Below are positions 20,149 to 29,231 of a stretch of DNA of 64,000 nt, piece after piece. Position 1 is the stretch's first letter. Each line of letters starts with the position of its first letter. A model generated the notes under the pieces. That model saw nothing but the letters and a program-made list of their open reading frames with translations, was not told the DNA's origin and did no database searches. The DNA comes from Chersky-840 sp963810195 (lineage in GTDB: Bacteria > Actinomycetota > Acidimicrobiia > Acidimicrobiales > UBA8190), in the NCBI GenBank assembly GCA_963810195.1, contig CAWEMO010000010.1:1-64000 (forward strand), read 5' to 3'. The position numbers and the translations under genes are program-made.

Positions 20149-21306
20149 TCAGGGGCGCCCGGCGCCGACCAGACCGCTCGTCCAGATCCCGGTGATCTGG
20201 ATGTTGGTGCCGGTCTCCTCAGCCTGGACCATCTGCCCCGGGCCCACGTACATGGTCACGTGGCCGATGATCCCCCCTTCCATGTAGAAGAGCAGGTCAC
20301 CGGGCTGCAGGTCCGACAACGGGACATGGACGGTCTCGTCGTACTGGGCGGCGGCGGAGTGGGACAACGACACGCCGGCGTGCGCCCACGCCCACATGGT
20401 GAGCCCGGAACAGTCGAAGCCCACACCGGGCGTGGCGCCGGCCCAGACGTAGGGGACGCCGATCTGGGACTCGGCGGCCGCCACCGCCTCGGCCCCGCCC
20501 CCGCCCGGCACGGCGGGCACCGGCTGCAGGCCGTTGCCGGAACCGGTCTGCTGCGAAGCCGCTTGTTGCGCCGCTGCCTCTTGCGCGGCCACGCGCGCCC
20601 GGAAGGCGGCGGCCTGTGCGGCTGCCTCGGCCGCCTGCTTCTGGGCCACCAGGGTGGCGATGTTCCCCTTCAGCTTGGAGAGGGTGGTCTGCTGGCTGGC
20701 GAGCGCCGCCTGCGCGCCCTGCCGCGCGCTCTGGGCCGCGACGAGCACCGTCTGAGCCTGGGACTGCGTGGCCTGGAGCTGGCTCTCCTGCGCGCCGAGC
20801 ACCGCCTCGGACTTGTTGAGGCGGTCGATCGCCCCCGAGACGCTCTCGCTCGCCACCTGCTGGTACTCCTGGACCGCGGCTGAGCGCTCTCCACCCGGTG
20901 TGAACAGCTGCTCGAGCCCGGCGTCGGATCCCCCCGACGTGTAGTCCTGGATCGCCAGTTGACGCAGATCGTTCTGCGAGGAGGTCACCTGGGACCTGGT
21001 CTGGGCGATCTGCGCCTGGGTCTGGGTCACTTGCTGGTCGAGCTGCTGAGTGTGGATCTGGTCCTCGTCGTAGCGCTCGGAGAGCACGGCGAGCTGTTGT
21101 CCCTGCGCCTGGATCTGCGACTCGATCTGGGCCGCCTGGGCCTGGGCGCTCTGGAGCTGGTCGGCGGCCGCAGGGCGCACCGATGCCAGCACCGGTGCCG
21201 CGACGAGGGCTGCGGCTACTGCTGCCGAAACGACCCGGGAGAGCCGGGGGAACCGCCGGGCCCGCCGGCCCGGCCGCGCCTTCGAGTACTGCTCGAGGCT
21301 GGTCAC
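20149..21306 (-). CDS. Secreted coiled-coil NlpC/P60 peptidoglycan hydrolase (paralogue 2)
   Basis: Same architecture as the protein encoded at 8269-9543. It has a basic N-terminus and signal helix (RVVSAAVAAALVAAPVLA), a long Gln/Ala-rich coiled coil (about residues 40-250) and an NlpC/P60 domain. Catalytic Cys is in FDCSGLT (about residue 299) and His in IGHVTMYVG (about residue 349). The third catalytic position carries Glu (QAEETG) where paralogue 1 has His. Presumed D,L-endopeptidase in cell separation. GTG 21306 is used by analogy with paralogue 1. Confidence 0.85.
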   Translation of the reverse strand: MTSLEQYSKARPGRRARRFPRLSRVVSAAVAAALVAAPVLASVRPAAADQLQSAQAQAAQIESQIQAQGQQLAVLSERYDEDQIHTQQLDQQVTQTQAQIAQTRSQVTSSQNDLRQLAIQDYTSGGSDAGLEQLFTPGGERSAAVQEYQQVASESVSGAIDRLNKSEAVLGAQESQLQATQSQAQTVLVAAQSARQGAQAALASQQTTLSKLKGNIATLVAQKQAAEAAAQAAAFRARVAAQEAAAQQAASQQTGSGNGLQPVPAVPGGGGAEAVAAAESQIGVPYVWAGATPGVGFDCSGLTMWAWAHAGVSLSHSAAAQYDETVHVPLSDLQPGDLLFYMEGGIIGHVTMYVGPGQMVQAEETGTNIQITGIWTSGLVGAGRP

Positions 21307-21438
21307 AACAGCCTCGTGTCTATCAACCGTGGCCACGCGGGGCAAGGATGGGTCCCCTCGGCACCGCCTCGGCCCGCCCCCGGGCGCTGCGCACGGGGGC
21401 CGTCGTGAGGTTGACCCGATGCCGGTAGCGTCGCGACG

Positions 21439-22092
21439 GTGCACCCCATCGAGCGGCTGCGGTACGTGGCCCGATCCGGATGGGCCCCCCCTGCGGTGCT
21501 GGCGGCGGAGGCGGCGTGGGCACTGGGCGACCTTGCGCTGTACGAGGGGTTCGCGTTGCTGCCGGCGTGCCGGCGATTGCTCGATCGCCACCCCGGCTGC
21601 GGGCCGCTGTGGTGGGTGGCGGCCCGCATCCTCACCGCCGGGGACGCGCTCGAGGAGGCGGAGCGCTGCGCGGACGCGCTCGAGTCCGACCGCACGTCCG
21701 ATCTCCTGAGGGAGGACCTCGCCGGCGTTCGTCGGGCGGTTCGCCACGGTGGCGTGGGCGACGTCGCCAGCGCCGATGTCGTGGTGGTCGAAGTCGACGC
21801 CATCGGCCCGGGCGGCATGGTGCTCGATGCCGATGACGTCGGCGTGATGGAGGCGGCACGCGCCATCGAGGTGCCGGTGTGGGTGGAGGCCGGGGTCGGT
21901 CGGGTGTTGCCACCGCGGCTGTGGGAAGCCCTTGTCCGCCGTCTCGAGGCCGCGCACCTCCCCCGGTCGGGATGCGTCTTCGACCTCGAGGGGATCGACC
22001 GGGTGGCGGGGCCGACCGGGGTGCAGACCGTGCCCGTCGCCCTCGCCGGCACCGACTGTCCCGAGCCCGGAGAACTGTTGGCGCACTGGTAG
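21439..22092 (+). CDS. eIF-2B-alpha/ISOCOT-like protein, function unknown
   Basis: A 217-residue protein. An Ala-rich helical half (ILTAGDALEEAERCADALESD) is followed by a Rossmann-like half with VVVVEVDAIGPGGMVLDADDVGVMEAARAIEVPVWVEAG. That order recalls the C-terminal half of eIF-2B-alpha/sugar-phosphate isomerase (ISOCOT) proteins, where GxVN..GT binds a phosphate, but here the motif is weak. No catalytic residues are evident. GTG 21439. It leads into the dienelactone hydrolase 48 bp downstream. Confidence 0.65.
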   Translation: MHPIERLRYVARSGWAPPAVLAAEAAWALGDLALYEGFALLPACRRLLDRHPGCGPLWWVAARILTAGDALEEAERCADALESDRTSDLLREDLAGVRRAVRHGGVGDVASADVVVVEVDAIGPGGMVLDADDVGVMEAARAIEVPVWVEAGVGRVLPPRLWEALVRRLEAAHLPRSGCVFDLEGIDRVAGPTGVQTVPVALAGTDCPEPGELLAHW

Positions 22093-22140
22093 CGGTGGGG
22101 GATCGACGCTCGCCTTCGGTCATGGATAGGGTCGCCGTCC

Positions 22141-22821
22141 ATGGGCGAGATGATCAGCTTTCCGAGCAACGGTTCCGAGGGCCAGGGATATCTGGCTGCA
22201 CCGCAGTCGGGCGCGGGCCCGGGCGTGGTGGTGATCCAGGAGTGGTGGGGTCTCGTTCCCCACATCAAGGACGTCTGTGATCGCTTCGCAGCTGCCGGCT
22301 TCGTGGCGCTCGCTCCCGACCTATACCGGGGGAAGCAGGTCTCCGAGCCCGACGAGGCCGGCAAGGAGATGATGGCGCTGCAGCTCGAACGGGCTGCCAA
22401 GGACATGTCGGGGGCGGTCGACGAGGTCCGGACGAGGTCGTCGGGCGACAAGGTCGGAGTGGTCGGGTTCTGCATGGGCGGGGGCCTGGCGCTCGTGCTC
22501 GCCACCCAACGGCCCGATGCCGTCGCCGCGTGTGTCGCGTTCTACGGGTTGATCCCGTGGCCCGATGCCCAGCCCGACTTCTCCAAGCTCTCGGGGGCGG
22601 TGCTCGCGCACGTGGCGGGCAACGACGAGTACTTCTCCCCGGAAGCGGCGCGCGCCCTCGAGGACCAGTTGCACGTCCTCGGCAAGGAAGCCGAGTTCCA
22701 CGTCTACGAGGGCGCGGACCACGCCTTCTTCAACGACACGCGACCCGAGGTGCACGACGCCGGCGCGTCGCGCGCCGCGTGGCAACGCACCATCGACTTC
22801 CTCCACGCGCGGCTCGGGTGA
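22141..22821 (+). CDS. Dienelactone hydrolase family protein
   Basis: A 226-aa alpha/beta hydrolase with all DLH hallmarks: Glu in VVIQEWWGLVPHI, nucleophile Cys in GFCMGGG (residue 111), Asp in AGNDEYF (about 162) and His in GADHAFFND (194). DLH enzymes open dienelactones in chlorocatechol breakdown, and many actinobacterial members act on other esters. Cytoplasmic. The stop overlaps GTG 22818 of the next gene by four bases. Confidence 0.92.
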   Translation: MGEMISFPSNGSEGQGYLAAPQSGAGPGVVVIQEWWGLVPHIKDVCDRFAAAGFVALAPDLYRGKQVSEPDEAGKEMMALQLERAAKDMSGAVDEVRTRSSGDKVGVVGFCMGGGLALVLATQRPDAVAACVAFYGLIPWPDAQPDFSKLSGAVLAHVAGNDEYFSPEAARALEDQLHVLGKEAEFHVYEGADHAFFNDTRPEVHDAGASRAAWQRTIDFLHARLG

Positions 22822-24050
22822 AACGTGTCGCCAAGGAGGAGGGGGCGGTGGGCCGCTACCTTCTCCTCGGGCTCGGGGTCGGGCGCCACATCGACGGACT
22901 GGTGGACGCCTACTACGGCCCTCCGGCGCTGGCGCACCGTGTCGCCCACGCGCCGCTCGTGGACCCGAAGCGGCTGGTCGAAGAGGCCCGTGCGCTGATC
23001 GCGGACCTGGATTCGGGCCTCGACCTCGACGCCGGACCCGCCGTGGGGCCGGGATCGGAGCCCGGTGGCACCCGCCGACGGCGATGGCTGCGCGCCCAGG
23101 CGGTGGGCCTTCTGACGACGGCGCGCCGGCTGGCGGGTGAGCCCATCGGGTACGCCGAAGAGGTCGAGTCGTGTTACGGGGTGCGGCCCCGGCCGGTTCC
23201 CGACGAGGAGCTGGCCGAGGCCCACCGACGCCTCGAGGAGGCACTGCCGGGTTCGGGGCCGCTCGGGGAACGCCTGATCGCCTGGCGAGAGTCGCACGCC
23301 GTCCCGGTCGACGTCCTTCCCGGCGCCATCGGTTCGCTGGCCGACGACCTGCGCGAGCGCACGGAGCGGCTCTTCGGTCTCCCCGAGGGCGAGCACGTGG
23401 AATTCGAGCTCGTCACCGACAAGCCGTGGTCGGGATTCAACACCTACCTCGGGGGGCTGCGGTCGAGGGTCTCGGTCAACACGGACCTGCCCGTGTTGTC
23501 GACGTCGCTCGCGCACCTCGTCGCGCACGAGGCCTACCCCGGTCACCATACGGAGCACTGCGGCAAGGAGGTGAGCCTGGTCCGGCGCCGGCACTGGTTG
23601 GAGGAGACCATCTTCCTGGTCGGGACTCCGCAGTGTCTCGTCGCCGAGGGCCTGGCCGACCTCGGGCTCGAGGTGCTGCTCGGGCCGAGGCCCGAACCGG
23701 TGGTGGCCGAGCACCTCCTGCCACTCGGCATCCGCTACGACGCCGAGGTCATCGCGGCGGTGTCCGAGGCGAGCGAGTCACTCGGCGCCGTGCGCGCAAA
23801 TGCCGCCTGGCGCCTCCATGCCGAGGGTGCGGACCCCGAGACGGTCGTGGACGAGGTGGCCCGGTGGGGACTGCTGCCCCGGGCCCGGGCTTCGAAGGCG
23901 GTGGAGTTCCTGCTGCATCCCACGTGGCGTGCGTACGTGACGTGCTACGTCGACGGCCTGCGACTGTGCCGCCGGTTCGTGGCCGGCAACCCCGCCCGGT
24001 TCCACGAGCTGCTGAGCGAGCAGCTCGTCCCCGCCGACCTGGCCGCGTAG
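22818..24050 (+). CDS. DUF885-type putative metallopeptidase
   Basis: A 410-aa cytoplasmic protein with the HEAYPGHHTEH signature (about residues 237-247), the zinc-type site of DUF885 proteins. These are distant gluzincin-like peptidases, usually about 550 aa, so this is a short member. Other DUF885-like parts are WSGFNTYLGGLRSRVSVNTD and a helical C-terminus. The GTG start overlaps the DLH stop (GTGA), supporting an operon with it. Peptidase activity is inferred, not shown. Confidence 0.75.
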   Translation: MKRVAKEEGAVGRYLLLGLGVGRHIDGLVDAYYGPPALAHRVAHAPLVDPKRLVEEARALIADLDSGLDLDAGPAVGPGSEPGGTRRRRWLRAQAVGLLTTARRLAGEPIGYAEEVESCYGVRPRPVPDEELAEAHRRLEEALPGSGPLGERLIAWRESHAVPVDVLPGAIGSLADDLRERTERLFGLPEGEHVEFELVTDKPWSGFNTYLGGLRSRVSVNTDLPVLSTSLAHLVAHEAYPGHHTEHCGKEVSLVRRRHWLEETIFLVGTPQCLVAEGLADLGLEVLLGPRPEPVVAEHLLPLGIRYDAEVIAAVSEASESLGAVRANAAWRLHAEGADPETVVDEVARWGLLPRARASKAVEFLLHPTWRAYVTCYVDGLRLCRRFVAGNPARFHELLSEQLVPADLAA

Positions 24051-24060
24051 GATTCGATCC

Positions 24061-24999
24061 ATGTCAGAACGCAGCCGGAACCTGCCCCGTCGATCCTGCT
24101 TCTCCACGCCCGGTTCGAACGAGCGGTTCCTCGAGAAGGCGCCGACGGTGCCGGCCGACATGTCGTTCCTGGACCTCGAGGACTCGGTCGCCCCGCTCGA
24201 AAAGGACGCGGCGCGGGCCAAGGTCGTAGAGGCCATCCGCAAGCAGGCCTGGGACGACCGCGTCCTGTGCGTCCGCATCAACGCCTGGGACACCGAGTGG
24301 ACCTATGGCGACGTCATCGAGGTCGTGGGCAACGCCGGCGATCGTCTCGACGAGGTCATGCTCCCCAAGGTGCAGTCGGCGGCGGAGGTCGTGGCCCTCG
24401 ACCTGCTGCTGACCCAGGTCGAGAAGCGAAGCGGTCTGCGGGTCGGCCACATCGGCATCGAAGCCCAGATCGAGACCACCAGGGGCCTCATCAACGTGGA
24501 CGAGATCTGTGCGGCGTCGCCCCGACTCGAGACGATCATCTTCGGTCCCGCCGACTTCGCGGCCTCGATGGAGATGCCGGTGCTGACCGGCGGTGTCCAG
24601 ATCCCCGAGTACCCCGGGGACCACTTCCACTACGTGTTCAGCAGGATCCTCATGGCGGGGCGGGCCAACGGCCTGCAGGTCATCGACGGGCCGTACCTCA
24701 AGGTCAAGGACATGGATGGCCTGCGCGACTTCGCCCAGCGCACCCGCGTGCTCGGCTACGACGGCAAGTGGGCCCTCACGCCCGACCAGGTCACGGTGCT
24801 CAACGAGTTGTACTCGCCCACCCAGGAGCAGTTCGACCACGCCTGGGACATCCTCGACGCCTACCAGAAGGCGACCGAGGACGACCGCAAGGGTGCGGTC
24901 ATGTTCGGTGACGAGATGATCGACGAGGCCAGCCGCAAGATGGCGACGAAGTTCGTGGCCCGGGGCGAGCGCGCCGGGTTCAGCCGCTCCAAGAGCTGA
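24061..24999 (+). CDS. HpcH/HpaI-family CoA-ester lyase (citrate lyase beta-like / malyl-CoA lyase type)
   Basis: A TIM-barrel C-C lyase of 312 aa. The family entry motif RRSCFSTPGSNERFLEK is followed by DLEDSVAPLEKD (metal-binding Glu/Asp), VRINAWDTEW, LPKVQSAAEV and IEAQIETTRGL. A C-terminal lid region carries KWALTPDQV. Family members cleave or form malyl-, methylmalyl- or citryl-CoA with Mg2+. It lies 11 bp after the DUF885 gene on the same strand and near an acyl-CoA dehydrogenase and a MaoC hydratase, which fits C4/C5 CoA-ester metabolism. Confidence 0.88.
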   Translation: MSERSRNLPRRSCFSTPGSNERFLEKAPTVPADMSFLDLEDSVAPLEKDAARAKVVEAIRKQAWDDRVLCVRINAWDTEWTYGDVIEVVGNAGDRLDEVMLPKVQSAAEVVALDLLLTQVEKRSGLRVGHIGIEAQIETTRGLINVDEICAASPRLETIIFGPADFAASMEMPVLTGGVQIPEYPGDHFHYVFSRILMAGRANGLQVIDGPYLKVKDMDGLRDFAQRTRVLGYDGKWALTPDQVTVLNELYSPTQEQFDHAWDILDAYQKATEDDRKGAVMFGDEMIDEASRKMATKFVARGERAGFSRSKS

Positions 25000-25031
25000 C
25001 TCTCGAGACCCGCACGACGGAGGTCCGAGGC

Positions 25032-26660
25032 CTACGCGGACTCGCCGCCGGCCGCCTGTTCCACCAGGCGGCGCGCCACCACCTTGAGCGCCAGGGTCTC
25101 GTCGGCCCCCTCGAAGATCGACAGCACCCTGGCGTCGACGAAGTAGCGGCTCACCGCGAACTCCTCGGCGTACCCCATCCCGCCGTGGATCTGCATGGCC
25201 TCGCGCGTCACCCATTCCGCGGCGCGGCACACGTAGGCCTTGAGCATCGACGCCTCGAGCGTCCCCTCGCCCCGGGCCATGAGCCGGGCGACCTGGTACG
25301 CGAACTGGCGGGCGACCTGGATGAGGACCGCCATGCGGGTCAGCTTGGCCCTGGTGAGCTGGTAGTCGGCGATGGGATGGCCGAAGACCACGCGGTTGGC
25401 CGCGTATTCGGAAGCCGCCTCGTACGCCGCCTGCATGACCCCGACGGCGCGGGCTGCGGTCTGCAGCCGGCCGTTCTCGAAGCCCGCCATCTGGAGGTAG
25501 AAGCCCCTTCCCACGCCGTCCTCCCCGCCTACGAGGTTGGTCTCGGGGACGAACCAGTTCTCGAAGGCGATCTCGTAGGAGTGCATGCCGCGGTACCCGA
25601 TGGTGTCGATGGGCCGGCCCTCCATGCGCCCCGGGGGGTCGTGGCGAGCTTCGGAGGAGGGGTCCTGGGTGAAGACGAACCCGCTCCCGTCTCCCCGGGG
25701 TTTCTCCACCACGAACAGCGACAGTCCCCGATGGGCCTTGGCGCGGTCGGGGTCGGTCCGGGCCAGGAGCATGAGCACGTCGGCGCGCGCCGCGAACGTG
25801 CACCAGGTCTTCACCCCGTTGACCAACCATCCTCCTTCGGTGCGGGCCGCGGCGGTGACGATGGCGGCCACGTCCGAGCCGAAGTCGGGTTCGGTGACCG
25901 CCACGGCGTTCATGAGCTCCCCCGATGCGAGCCGCGGCAACCAGGCCTGCTTCTGCTCGTCGGTGCCGCCGGCGACCAGGGCGCGGCTCAGGATCTCGGG
26001 GCGCGTGATGAGCGAGCCACCGGCGCCGAGAGACCCCCACGAGAGCTCCTCGGTGGCAACCACCATTCCCATGTAGTCGCTGGCGCCTCCCGTGGCGAAC
26101 CCGCCGTACTCCTCGGGGATCGACAGGCCCAGCGCGCCCATCTCCGCCAGGCCGGCGATGATCTCCTCGGGGATGTCGGCGTTGGCGCGGTGGATGTGCT
26201 CGGCACGAGGGCGGATCTGTTCGAGCGCGAACCGGTGGAACGTCTCGCGCACGAGCGCGAAGTCGGCGTCGAGGTGGCGGTCCCCGTCCACCCCGGCCAG
26301 CGAGGCGAGGTACCGGGGGTCGCGGTAGGTGGTGAGAAAGGGCCGCGCCTCGTCGAGCCAGTTTCCCGGTGTGCCGAACGCCTCTTCGCGACCGACGGTG
26401 CGCGCGGCGAGGTCCGCCAGGGCGTCGGCGACGAACACGCAGGCGATGTGGGCCTCGTCGCTGCCCATGGCGCCGTAGGCCAGCGCCGCTTGCGCGGCCC
26501 GGGCCCCCGCCGCCACGTGGGCGAGGTCGTAGGCCACGACCTGGTCGGTCTCGGCGCCGCCGGCCTCGGCGACCCGCCGGGCGGCGCCCGACACCACCGA
26601 CGTCGCCAGCGCCACGGCCGTCTCGGCGGCCTCGAGGTCGGGGGTCGGCAGATCGGTCAT
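25032..26660 (-). CDS. Acyl-CoA dehydrogenase family protein
   Basis: A 542-aa flavoprotein. A non-standard helical N-terminal domain (about 130 residues) precedes the core: GLSIPEEYGGF, the FAD segment AVAVTEPDFGSDVAA, IHGGMGYAEEF and SIFEGADETLALKVV at the C-terminus. The extra N-domain is seen in long actinobacterial ACADs. It oxidises an acyl-CoA to the enoyl-CoA, passing electrons to ETF; chain specificity is unknown. Its ATG overlaps the methyltransferase stop (ATGA), so the two are co-translated. Confidence 0.9.
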   Translation of the reverse strand: MTDLPTPDLEAAETAVALATSVVSGAARRVAEAGGAETDQVVAYDLAHVAAGARAAQAALAYGAMGSDEAHIACVFVADALADLAARTVGREEAFGTPGNWLDEARPFLTTYRDPRYLASLAGVDGDRHLDADFALVRETFHRFALEQIRPRAEHIHRANADIPEEIIAGLAEMGALGLSIPEEYGGFATGGASDYMGMVVATEELSWGSLGAGGSLITRPEILSRALVAGGTDEQKQAWLPRLASGELMNAVAVTEPDFGSDVAAIVTAAARTEGGWLVNGVKTWCTFAARADVLMLLARTDPDRAKAHRGLSLFVVEKPRGDGSGFVFTQDPSSEARHDPPGRMEGRPIDTIGYRGMHSYEIAFENWFVPETNLVGGEDGVGRGFYLQMAGFENGRLQTAARAVGVMQAAYEAASEYAANRVVFGHPIADYQLTRAKLTRMAVLIQVARQFAYQVARLMARGEGTLEASMLKAYVCRAAEWVTREAMQIHGGMGYAEEFAVSRYFVDARVLSIFEGADETLALKVVARRLVEQAAGGESA

Positions 26661-27325
26661 CGGGGCCGCTGCCCGTCCCCGGGTTGCCCCGGAACCCGAC
26701 CGAGCACCGTCACCAGGGGAGGGAGGACGACCGGGTCGTCGCCCGGGTCGACGTCGGTGAGCGAGCCCAGGTACTCGGTCACGGGCCCGGGCCCGACCCC
26801 GGCGGGCGCCTCCGCCCAGGCGTCGACGATGTCGAGGCCCGCGTCCCGGACGAGCGCGGGCAGGAGCGCCCCCACGTCGGGGTGCCGGGCGTCGGGCATG
26901 GCCATGGGGAGGCCGCCGACCCGGCCGGCGGAGGTGATGGGCTCCTGGGCGACCACCCACCCCCCGGGCCGCACGGCCCGGCGCATGCGGCGGAGCACGA
27001 CGGCGGGATCGACGACGTGCATGAGCAGGAACCGGCAGAAGGCCAGATCGACCGCTTCGGGGAGCAGCAGGTCCTCCCCGGCCTGGGTGATGGCGAGCAC
27101 CTGGCTGAACGTCGCCGCCGCCGAGGCGACCTCGTCACGAGCGCGGGGGTCGCTGTCGACGGCGTAGACGCGCCCTTCGTGGCCCACGATCTCTGCGAGC
27201 GCCACCGACACGTCCCCTCCTCCTGCGCCCACGTCGACGCATCGCCATCCCGGTGCGACCGCCAGACGCTCGAGCGCGGTGGCGAGAGGCCGCCGATAGA
27301 CGTCGTCGCGCAGGGCGTTCGGCAC
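26657..27325 (-). CDS. Class I SAM-dependent methyltransferase
   Basis: Rossmann methyltransferase of about 222 aa. SAM motif I is VDVGAGGGDVSVALA, the acidic ribose contact is in VYAVDSDPRA, motif II/III are around DLAFCRFLLMHV, and RPGGWVVAQEP forms the post-motif strand. GTG 27325 is chosen because upstream codons overlap the divergent DUF6941 gene. It overlaps the acyl-CoA dehydrogenase start by four bases. Substrate unknown. Confidence 0.85.
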   Translation of the reverse strand: MPNALRDDVYRRPLATALERLAVAPGWRCVDVGAGGGDVSVALAEIVGHEGRVYAVDSDPRARDEVASAAATFSQVLAITQAGEDLLLPEAVDLAFCRFLLMHVVDPAVVLRRMRRAVRPGGWVVAQEPITSAGRVGGLPMAMPDARHPDVGALLPALVRDAGLDIVDAWAEAPAGVGPGPVTEYLGSLTDVDPGDDPVVLPPLVTVLGRVPGQPGDGQRPR

Positions 27326-27359
27326 GGGGCAAGACGCTACCGGCTGTAGCCTGCCGGGC

Positions 27360-27788
27360 GTGAAGGTCACGATGCTGTTGTGCGACGCGGCGCAGGTCGC
27401 CGACGGGAAGCTCTTCGTGCTGGGGGGAGGATGGTCCCTGACCGGGCCCGATCCGATGCCTTCGGGGATCGCGCTCAAGATCGACGTCGGATGGCACGAA
27501 GCCGACCAGGTGCACCACTGGGAGCTTTATCTCGAGGACGCCGACGGCCGGCCCGTCATGGTGGACACCCCCGAAGGGACCCACCCGGTGGAGGTACGGG
27601 GCGAGTTCAACGTCGTGCGCCCCACCACCGTTCCTCTCGGGACACCCATCGACGTGGCGTTGGCGGTCAACCTCGGGCCGCTGCCCCTCGAGCCCGGCAA
27701 CCGCTACGCCTGGCGGCTGTCCATCGACGGGGAGTCCGAGGCGGACTGGGCGCTGGGGTTCACGACGCGGCCCCGGGTGGCGTCATGA
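27360..27788 (+). CDS. DUF6941-family conserved actinobacterial protein
   Basis: A 142-aa protein starting VKVTMLLCDAAQVADGKLFVLGGGWS, a recurrent pattern of small beta-rich actinobacterial proteins assigned to DUF6941. It continues with HHWELYLEDADGRPV and closes with RYAWRLSIDGE. No catalytic motif or membrane span. The stop overlaps the MaoC ATG (ATGA), so they are translated together. Role unknown. Confidence 0.7.
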   Translation: MKVTMLLCDAAQVADGKLFVLGGGWSLTGPDPMPSGIALKIDVGWHEADQVHHWELYLEDADGRPVMVDTPEGTHPVEVRGEFNVVRPTTVPLGTPIDVALAVNLGPLPLEPGNRYAWRLSIDGESEADWALGFTTRPRVAS

Positions 27789-28297
27789 CCGTCTTCGACC
27801 GGCCCTTCGGCCGGTACTTCGAGGACTTCGAGCCGGGGGACGTCTACCGGCACTGGCCGGGCAAGACGATCACCGAAGCCGACGACCATCTCTTTTGCAT
27901 GATCACCATGAACCATCACCCCCTGCACACCAACGCGTGGTTCGCGCAGAACGAGACGGTGCACGGCAAGAACGTCGTCGTCGGGAACCTCGTGTACTCG
28001 CTCGTGCTCGGGATGAGCGTTCCCGACGTGAGTGGTTCGTGCATCGCCAACCTTGAGGTGGAGTCCCTCGTCCACCGGTTCCCGACGTTCCACGGCGACA
28101 CCATCTACGCCGAGACGCGCGTGCTCGACAAGGTGCCGTCCTCGTCGAAACCCGACCGCGGCATCGTCACGGTGGAGACGAAGGGCTTCAACCAACGGGG
28201 CGAGGAGGTGTGCTTCTTCCGTCGCAAGATCATGGTGTGGAAGAAGGAGTCCGCCCCGGCGCGCCGCCGTCCCTACGGGGACGACGTCTGGGATTGA
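27785..28297 (+). CDS. MaoC-type enoyl-CoA hydratase/dehydratase
   Basis: A single hot-dog domain of 170 aa. It has the hydratase-2 segments FEDFEPGDVYRHWPGKTITEADDHLF, HPLHTNAWFA (Asp/His catalytic region) and VVVGNLVYSLVLGMSV. It resembles mesaconyl-CoA hydratase/(R)-specific enoyl-CoA hydratase proteins, adding water to an enoyl-CoA. The 4-base ATGA overlap with the DUF6941 gene and the nearby CoA-ester lyase argue for a shared CoA pathway. A putative MutY start overlaps its stop. Confidence 0.88.
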   Translation: MTVFDRPFGRYFEDFEPGDVYRHWPGKTITEADDHLFCMITMNHHPLHTNAWFAQNETVHGKNVVVGNLVYSLVLGMSVPDVSGSCIANLEVESLVHRFPTFHGDTIYAETRVLDKVPSSSKPDRGIVTVETKGFNQRGEEVCFFRRKIMVWKKESAPARRRPYGDDVWD

Positions 28298-29176
28298 CCG
28301 GCCCGCCCGCGGCACCGGCCCTGCGCCGGATCCGACGTGCTGTCCTCGGTGTCGGCCGCGGCGGGTTGCGCCCGTTCCCCTGGCGCGAGACGCGTGATCC
28401 GTGGGCGGTGCTCGTCAGCGAGGTGATGCTCCAACAGACCCAGGCGCAGCGTGTGGTTTCCGCCTACCTCGACTTCCTCGACCGGTTCCCCACGGCCTCG
28501 GCCTGCGCGCGAGCCGGCCTCGGGCCGGTGCTCGAGGCGTGGGCGGGGCTGGGGTACAACCGCCGCGCCCGCCATCTGCACCAGGCCGCGCTGGCCATCG
28601 TCGACCTCCACGGGGGGACGGTGCCGGCCGACCTACCCTCTCTGCGCGCGCTTCCCGGCGTGGGGGAGTACACGGCGCGCGCCGTCCTGGTCTTCGCCTT
28701 CGAGCGTGACGAGGCGGTCGTCGACGTCAACGTGGCGCGGGTGCTGCAACGGGCGGTGTCCGGCGCGCCGCTCGCTCCGCCGCGCCGCACAGACCCTGGC
28801 GGACTCGCTGGTGCCGGCGGGCCGGGCCTGGGCGTGGAACCAGGCGCTCATGGAGCTCGGGGCCGCGACGTGCTCGTCCCGAGCGCCGGCGTGCGGCCGT
28901 TGCCCGCTGTCGCCGAGCTGCGCCTGGCGCAACTCCGCCCCGGGGGCGCCCGACCCGGCGGCGCGCGGCCCCCGCCAGAGCCGCTTCGAGGGTTCGGACC
29001 GTCAGGGTCGCGGACGCCTCGTCGACGCGCTGCGCTCGGGCCCGGTTCCCCCGGGACGCCTGCGCGTGGCCTGTGGCTGGCCCGAGGACCCCGACCGGGC
29101 CCGGCGCGTCGCCGACGATCTCGTCGCCGAAGGCCTGGCGCGCCGCGGACCGGGGGACGTCCTCGTCCTTCCCTGA
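28294..29176 (+). CDS. mutY: A/G-specific adenine glycosylase (MutY-like), frameshifted near 28760
   Basis: HhH-GPD glycosylase that removes adenine mispaired with 8-oxoguanine. The entry PFPWRETRDPWAVLVSEVMLQQTQ contains the catalytic Glu. Then come the helix-hairpin-helix LRALPGVGEYTARAVLVFAF and the catalytic Asp in VVDVNVARVL. The frame breaks after VSG near 28760 and continues one base later (RRSLRRAAQTLADSLVPAG). The shifted part ends in the iron-sulfur motif C-X6-C-X2-C-X5-C, confirming one gene. TTG 28294, overlapping the MaoC stop, is the likely start. A single extra base in GCGCGCC explains the break. Confidence 0.78.
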
Positions 29177-29231
29177 CCCCGGGCGGCCGGGGCCGGCGCG
29201 CCGTCGGTCGACGCCGGCTCCCTCCCCGGTG

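Noticed and set aside
21307..21438. ydaO-type (cyclic di-AMP) riboswitch upstream of NlpC/P60 paralogue 2
   Set aside because: Such riboswitches control similar genes in actinobacteria, but the conserved core elements are not visible in this short leader.
25185..27167. 660-codon plus-strand frame opposite the acyl-CoA dehydrogenase
   Set aside because: Shadow of the minus-strand dehydrogenase and methyltransferase, with no recognisable domain.
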